A DNA stretch of 64,000 nucleotides from Shimia_B sp038528385 (GTDB lineage: Bacteria; Pseudomonadota; Alphaproteobacteria; Rhodobacterales; Rhodobacteraceae), in the NCBI GenBank assembly GCA_038528385.1, contig JBCBET010000001.1, positions 434,001 to 498,000 on the forward strand. The letters run 5' to 3'. Position 1 is the stretch's first letter. Each line of letters opens with the position of its first letter. The notes beneath the pieces were generated by a model. That model was not told the DNA's origin. It saw only the letters and a program-made list of their open reading frames with translations, and did no database searches. Positions 61,660 through 64,000 of this stretch are shown one piece after another. The position numbers and the translations under genes are program-made.

Positions 61660-63219
61660 TTAGTTCGCTTGCCGCCGGAGAAACGCCGGGATTTCGATCC
61701 GCTCCTGGTCCGCGCTCTGCTCCGGCTCGTCCTCGTAGGACTGCGCGGGCGGGTGCGCGGCGTGCTGCACGGGCGGCTGCTTGCGCATGGTCTGCGCCTC
61801 GGCATCACCGGTGCCCGTCATGCGCCCGATGAGGGAGTTGATCCCGAACCGCGGGCGGTCGGCGGAGGCCGGCGCGGAGGCGGCCACGGTTTGCGGCTGT
61901 TTGGCCACCGCGTTCTGGAGGCGCTGCATGGCCTCCGGGCTGGGCGTGCCCGGTGCCGGACGGGACGGCGCCATGAAGGCGCCAGCGGGGTCGTCCTCGC
62001 TCATCTCGGGCTCGAAGGCGGCGGCTTCAGGCTGATAGGCGGGCGGCGGCAGGTCGTCCACTGCCTCCTCGCGCGGGGCGAAGAGGTCGGCGACCTCCGC
62101 GGGCTCCTGCGGCGTGTCCTCGACCTCGGCCTCGACGAACTCGGCGGCCTCCTGCGCGGCGATATGCGCCTCTTCCTCGGCCTCCGGCTCCACCGGGGCC
62201 GGGATCGGCGAGGAGAGCGAGCGGCGGGGCAGCGGGATGTCGCTGTGGGTGTTGGCGGCGTCGATGCCCGTGGCCACGACGCTCACCCGCATGACGCCCT
62301 CCATGGCGGTGTCAAGCGTAGAACCCACGATGATGTTGGCGTCCGGGTCGACCTCCTCGCGGATGCGGTTGGCGGCCTCGTCGAGCTCGAAGAGCGTGAG
62401 GTCGTAGCCGCCCGTGATGTTGATCAGAACGCCGTTGGCGCCCTTCAGGCTGATCTCGTCGAGGAGCGGGTTGGCGATGGCCTTCTCGGCGGCCTGGATC
62501 GCGCGGTCCTCGCCCTCGGCCTCGCCCGTGCCCATCATCGCCTTGCCCATCTCGTCCATGACGGAGCGGACATCGGCGAAATCGAGGTTGATGAGGCCGG
62601 GGCGGACCATGAGGTCGGTGACACCCTTCACGCCCTGGTAGAGCACGTCGTCGGCCATGGAGAAGGCCTCCGTGAACGTCGTGCGTTCGTTGGCGAGGCG
62701 AAAGAGGTTCTGGTTCGGGATGATGATGAGCGTGTCCACGACCTTCTGGAGCGCGTCGACACCCTCCTCGGCCTGGCGCATCCGCTTGGCACCCTCGAAC
62801 TGAAAAGGTTTCGTCACCACCCCCACCGTGAGAACGCCGAGCTCCCGCGCGGCCTGCGCGATGATCGGGGCCGCGCCGGTGCCAGTGCCACCGCCCATGC
62901 CTGCGGTGATGAAGCACATGTGCGCGCCGGCGAGGTGATCGACGATCTGCTCGATGCTTTCTTCGGCGGCCGCGGAGCCCACGGCGGGCCGCGCGCCTGC
63001 GCCGAGCCCCTCGGTGACCTTCACGCCCATCTGGATCTTTGACGGCGCGCTGGCCCCTGCCAGGGCCTGGGCGTCGGTGTTGGCGATGACGAAATCCACG
63101 CCGTCGAGGGCCTTTTCGATCATGTTGTCGACCGCGTTGCCGCCGGCGCCACCCACGCCGAAAACGGTGATCCTCGGCTTCAGCTCGTCGTGGCCGGGCA
63201 TCGAGAGATTGAGTGTCAT
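61660..63219 (-). CDS. ftsZ: Cell division protein FtsZ
   Basis: FtsZ, 519 residues, the tubulin-like GTPase of the division ring. The GTP-binding loop GGGTGTG is at 109-115 and the T7 loop region ANPLLDEISLKGANG is intact. After the globular core (about 320 residues) comes a long Pro/Glu/Ala-rich disordered linker (about 325-495) and the conserved C-terminal peptide with IEIPAFLRRQ that binds FtsA. Alphaproteobacterial FtsZ often has such a long linker. ftsA precedes it after 187 bases. Confidence 0.98.
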   Translation of the reverse strand: MTLNLSMPGHDELKPRITVFGVGGAGGNAVDNMIEKALDGVDFVIANTDAQALAGASAPSKIQMGVKVTEGLGAGARPAVGSAAAEESIEQIVDHLAGAHMCFITAGMGGGTGTGAAPIIAQAARELGVLTVGVVTKPFQFEGAKRMRQAEEGVDALQKVVDTLIIIPNQNLFRLANERTTFTEAFSMADDVLYQGVKGVTDLMVRPGLINLDFADVRSVMDEMGKAMMGTGEAEGEDRAIQAAEKAIANPLLDEISLKGANGVLINITGGYDLTLFELDEAANRIREEVDPDANIIVGSTLDTAMEGVMRVSVVATGIDAANTHSDIPLPRRSLSSPIPAPVEPEAEEEAHIAAQEAAEFVEAEVEDTPQEPAEVADLFAPREEAVDDLPPPAYQPEAAAFEPEMSEDDPAGAFMAPSRPAPGTPSPEAMQRLQNAVAKQPQTVAASAPASADRPRFGINSLIGRMTGTGDAEAQTMRKQPPVQHAAHPPAQSYEDEPEQSADQERIEIPAFLRRQAN

Positions 63220-63352
63220 ATCGTCATTCCGCCTGTGTTTGTGTGGGCCTCTTAAGCGCGCTCGCGTCCCGGGCTTTCCTCGTCTCGCGCGGCAAGCCTA
63301 GCCGCATGTCGCCTTATGGTCACGAAAAAAGTGGAAATTGAACACATAATGT

Positions 63353-63368
63353 TGGCATAATTTTGCCA
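63353..63368. promoter_or_regulatory. AT-rich inverted repeat in the ftsA-ftsZ gap
   Basis: TGGCA-TAATTT-TGCCA is a perfect dyad in the only AT-rich patch of the 187-base ftsA-ftsZ spacer. It could be part of an ftsZ promoter/operator. Sequence gives no match to a known factor. Confidence 0.35.
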
Positions 63369-63406
63369 TATTTCACTGGATGTCGATCTGCGTACCACAT
63401 GCAGCG

Positions 63407-64000
63407 TCACCAATTCTCTCGGAACCAACGGACCGCCCGGCGCAGGGAGCGCGCGGGATAGGTGTCGGTGGGCAATTCGAAGTCCCACCATTCGTCCTGG
63501 GGGTGCGCGGCAAAGAGGCTGAGCCCCACGGAGCTCGAAAACGCGGGGCCCGTAGCCGCCTGCGGCAGCCCCTGCACACGGAGCGGTCGGCCGAGGCGCA
63601 CATGATGGCCGAGGATGCGCGAGGCGAGCCCATCGAGCCCCGCGATCTGGCTGCCGCCCCCGGTGAGAACGATGGATTGCGAGGGGAGCTGATCGAAGCC
63701 CGCCACGTCGAGCCGGGCGCGCACCTCCTCCAGGATCTCCTCCACCCGTGGGCGCATGATGCCGATGAGCTCGGACCGGCTCACCTGACGTCGGTCATGC
63801 TCCCAATCGCCGGTATCGCCGCCGATATCGATCATCTCGCGGTCGTCCATGCCGGTGGCCACCACGCCGCCGTAGAAGGTCTTGATCCGCTCCGCCGTGG
63901 GCTTCGGCACCTGCAGTCCCATGGAGATGTCGGAGGTCACGTGCTCCCCGCCCATGCGCACGCTGTCGGCGTAGATCATGTGCCGTTTCATGAAGATCGA
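63407..64000 (-). CDS. ftsA: Cell division protein FtsA, C-terminal part
   Basis: The last 197 codons of ftsA; the gene continues beyond the right edge. The visible part covers the C-terminal half of the actin-like fold: VTSDISMGLQVPKPTAERIK, the phosphate/adenosine motif IVLTGGGSQIAGLDGLA, and a short C-terminal tail with AVRWFRENW, the amphipathic membrane-targeting helix. FtsA tethers FtsZ filaments to the membrane. Frame is open to position 64000. Confidence 0.95.
   Translation of the reverse strand, partial: SIFMKRHMIYADSVRMGGEHVTSDISMGLQVPKPTAERIKTFYGGVVATGMDDREMIDIGGDTGDWEHDRRQVSRSELIGIMRPRVEEILEEVRARLDVAGFDQLPSQSIVLTGGGSQIAGLDGLASRILGHHVRLGRPLRVQGLPQAATGPAFSSSVGLSLFAAHPQDEWWDFELPTDTYPARSLRRAVRWFRENW

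Noticed and set aside
1..64000. CRISPR array, prophage, integrative element, rRNA or tRNA
   Set aside because: No spaced direct repeats of CRISPR type, no integrase/capsid/transposase frames and no cloverleaf or rRNA segments were seen on either strand.

Overview
The window looks like chromosome from an alphaproteobacterium of the Rhodobacteraceae (Roseobacter group). The inference rests on uniformly high GC with GC-ending codons, an ftsA-ftsZ-lpxC-bamD-recN run, an aerobic-type cobaltochelatase pair (cobS/cobT) near bolA and a J-domain gene, a Hint/RTX protein of a type common in roseobacters, malate synthase G beside a GlcG-like gene, and proton-translocating transhydrogenase pntAB. No rRNA, tRNA, CRISPR array, phage structural gene or intact insertion sequence was recognised. 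No stretch longer than 300 bases lacks a gene.

Layout. 1-7 kb: start of a DegT-type aminotransferase, gph, divergent glmU-glmS (UDP-GlcNAc supply), a lipoprotein, moaA and waaA (Kdo transfer). 6.8-9.8 kb (minus): an M20 amidohydrolase, a DsbA-family protein and argE. 9.9-16.5 kb: a peptide/oligopeptide ABC importer with a fused double ATPase on the minus strand, and the binding protein and two permeases on the plus strand, with a LysE-type exporter gene inserted between them. 16.5-22.4 kb: a small lipoprotein, an L,D-transpeptidase-like protein, an amidinotransferase-fold enzyme, a MATE exporter, a DUF3422 protein and a broken alpha/beta-hydrolase gene. 22.5-28.8 kb: pntA-pntB with a clear terminator, a short-chain dehydrogenase and a 702-residue RTX/Hint protein. 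28.8-33.3 kb: a class I glutamine amidotransferase-like hydrolase, an HNH nuclease gene with a frameshifted 3' end, a GlcG-like protein and malate synthase G. 33.4-36.2 kb (minus): VOC protein, WYL regulator, cryptochrome/photolyase and DUF2256 in a row. 36.3-43.5 kb: pepN, a PlsC-like acyltransferase, an M20 peptidase, gatB and two overlapping genes for tiny membrane proteins. 43.7-54.8 kb: bolA, a J-domain protein, a membrane protein, a sigma/anti-sigma/fasciclin/MsrB block, a sulfatase, cobS, a small coiled-coil gene, cobT, aminopeptidase P and DUF427. 54.8-57.9 kb: a ClC chloride protein and an FAD-linked oxidase. 57.9-64.0 kb (minus): ftsA (cut by the window edge)-ftsZ-lpxC-bamD-recN, i.e. 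division, lipid A synthesis, outer-membrane assembly and DNA repair.

Most of the content is ordinary housekeeping. The less ordinary signals are: an alpha/beta-hydrolase pseudogene with three separate frameshifts; an HNH gene whose conserved C-terminus lies in another frame; a SigK/RskA-like regulator pair next to a fasciclin gene, parallel to the mycobacterial SigK-RskA-MPT70/83 arrangement, with a strong hairpin before msrB; two families of short intergenic palindromic repeats, one of which forms the whole leader of the DUF2256 gene; an unexplained 11-bp tandem array between two nearly identical 12-mers; a ClC protein with the channel-type Glu-to-Val replacement at the internal proton site; and a pair of overlapping small membrane-protein genes of unknown function.
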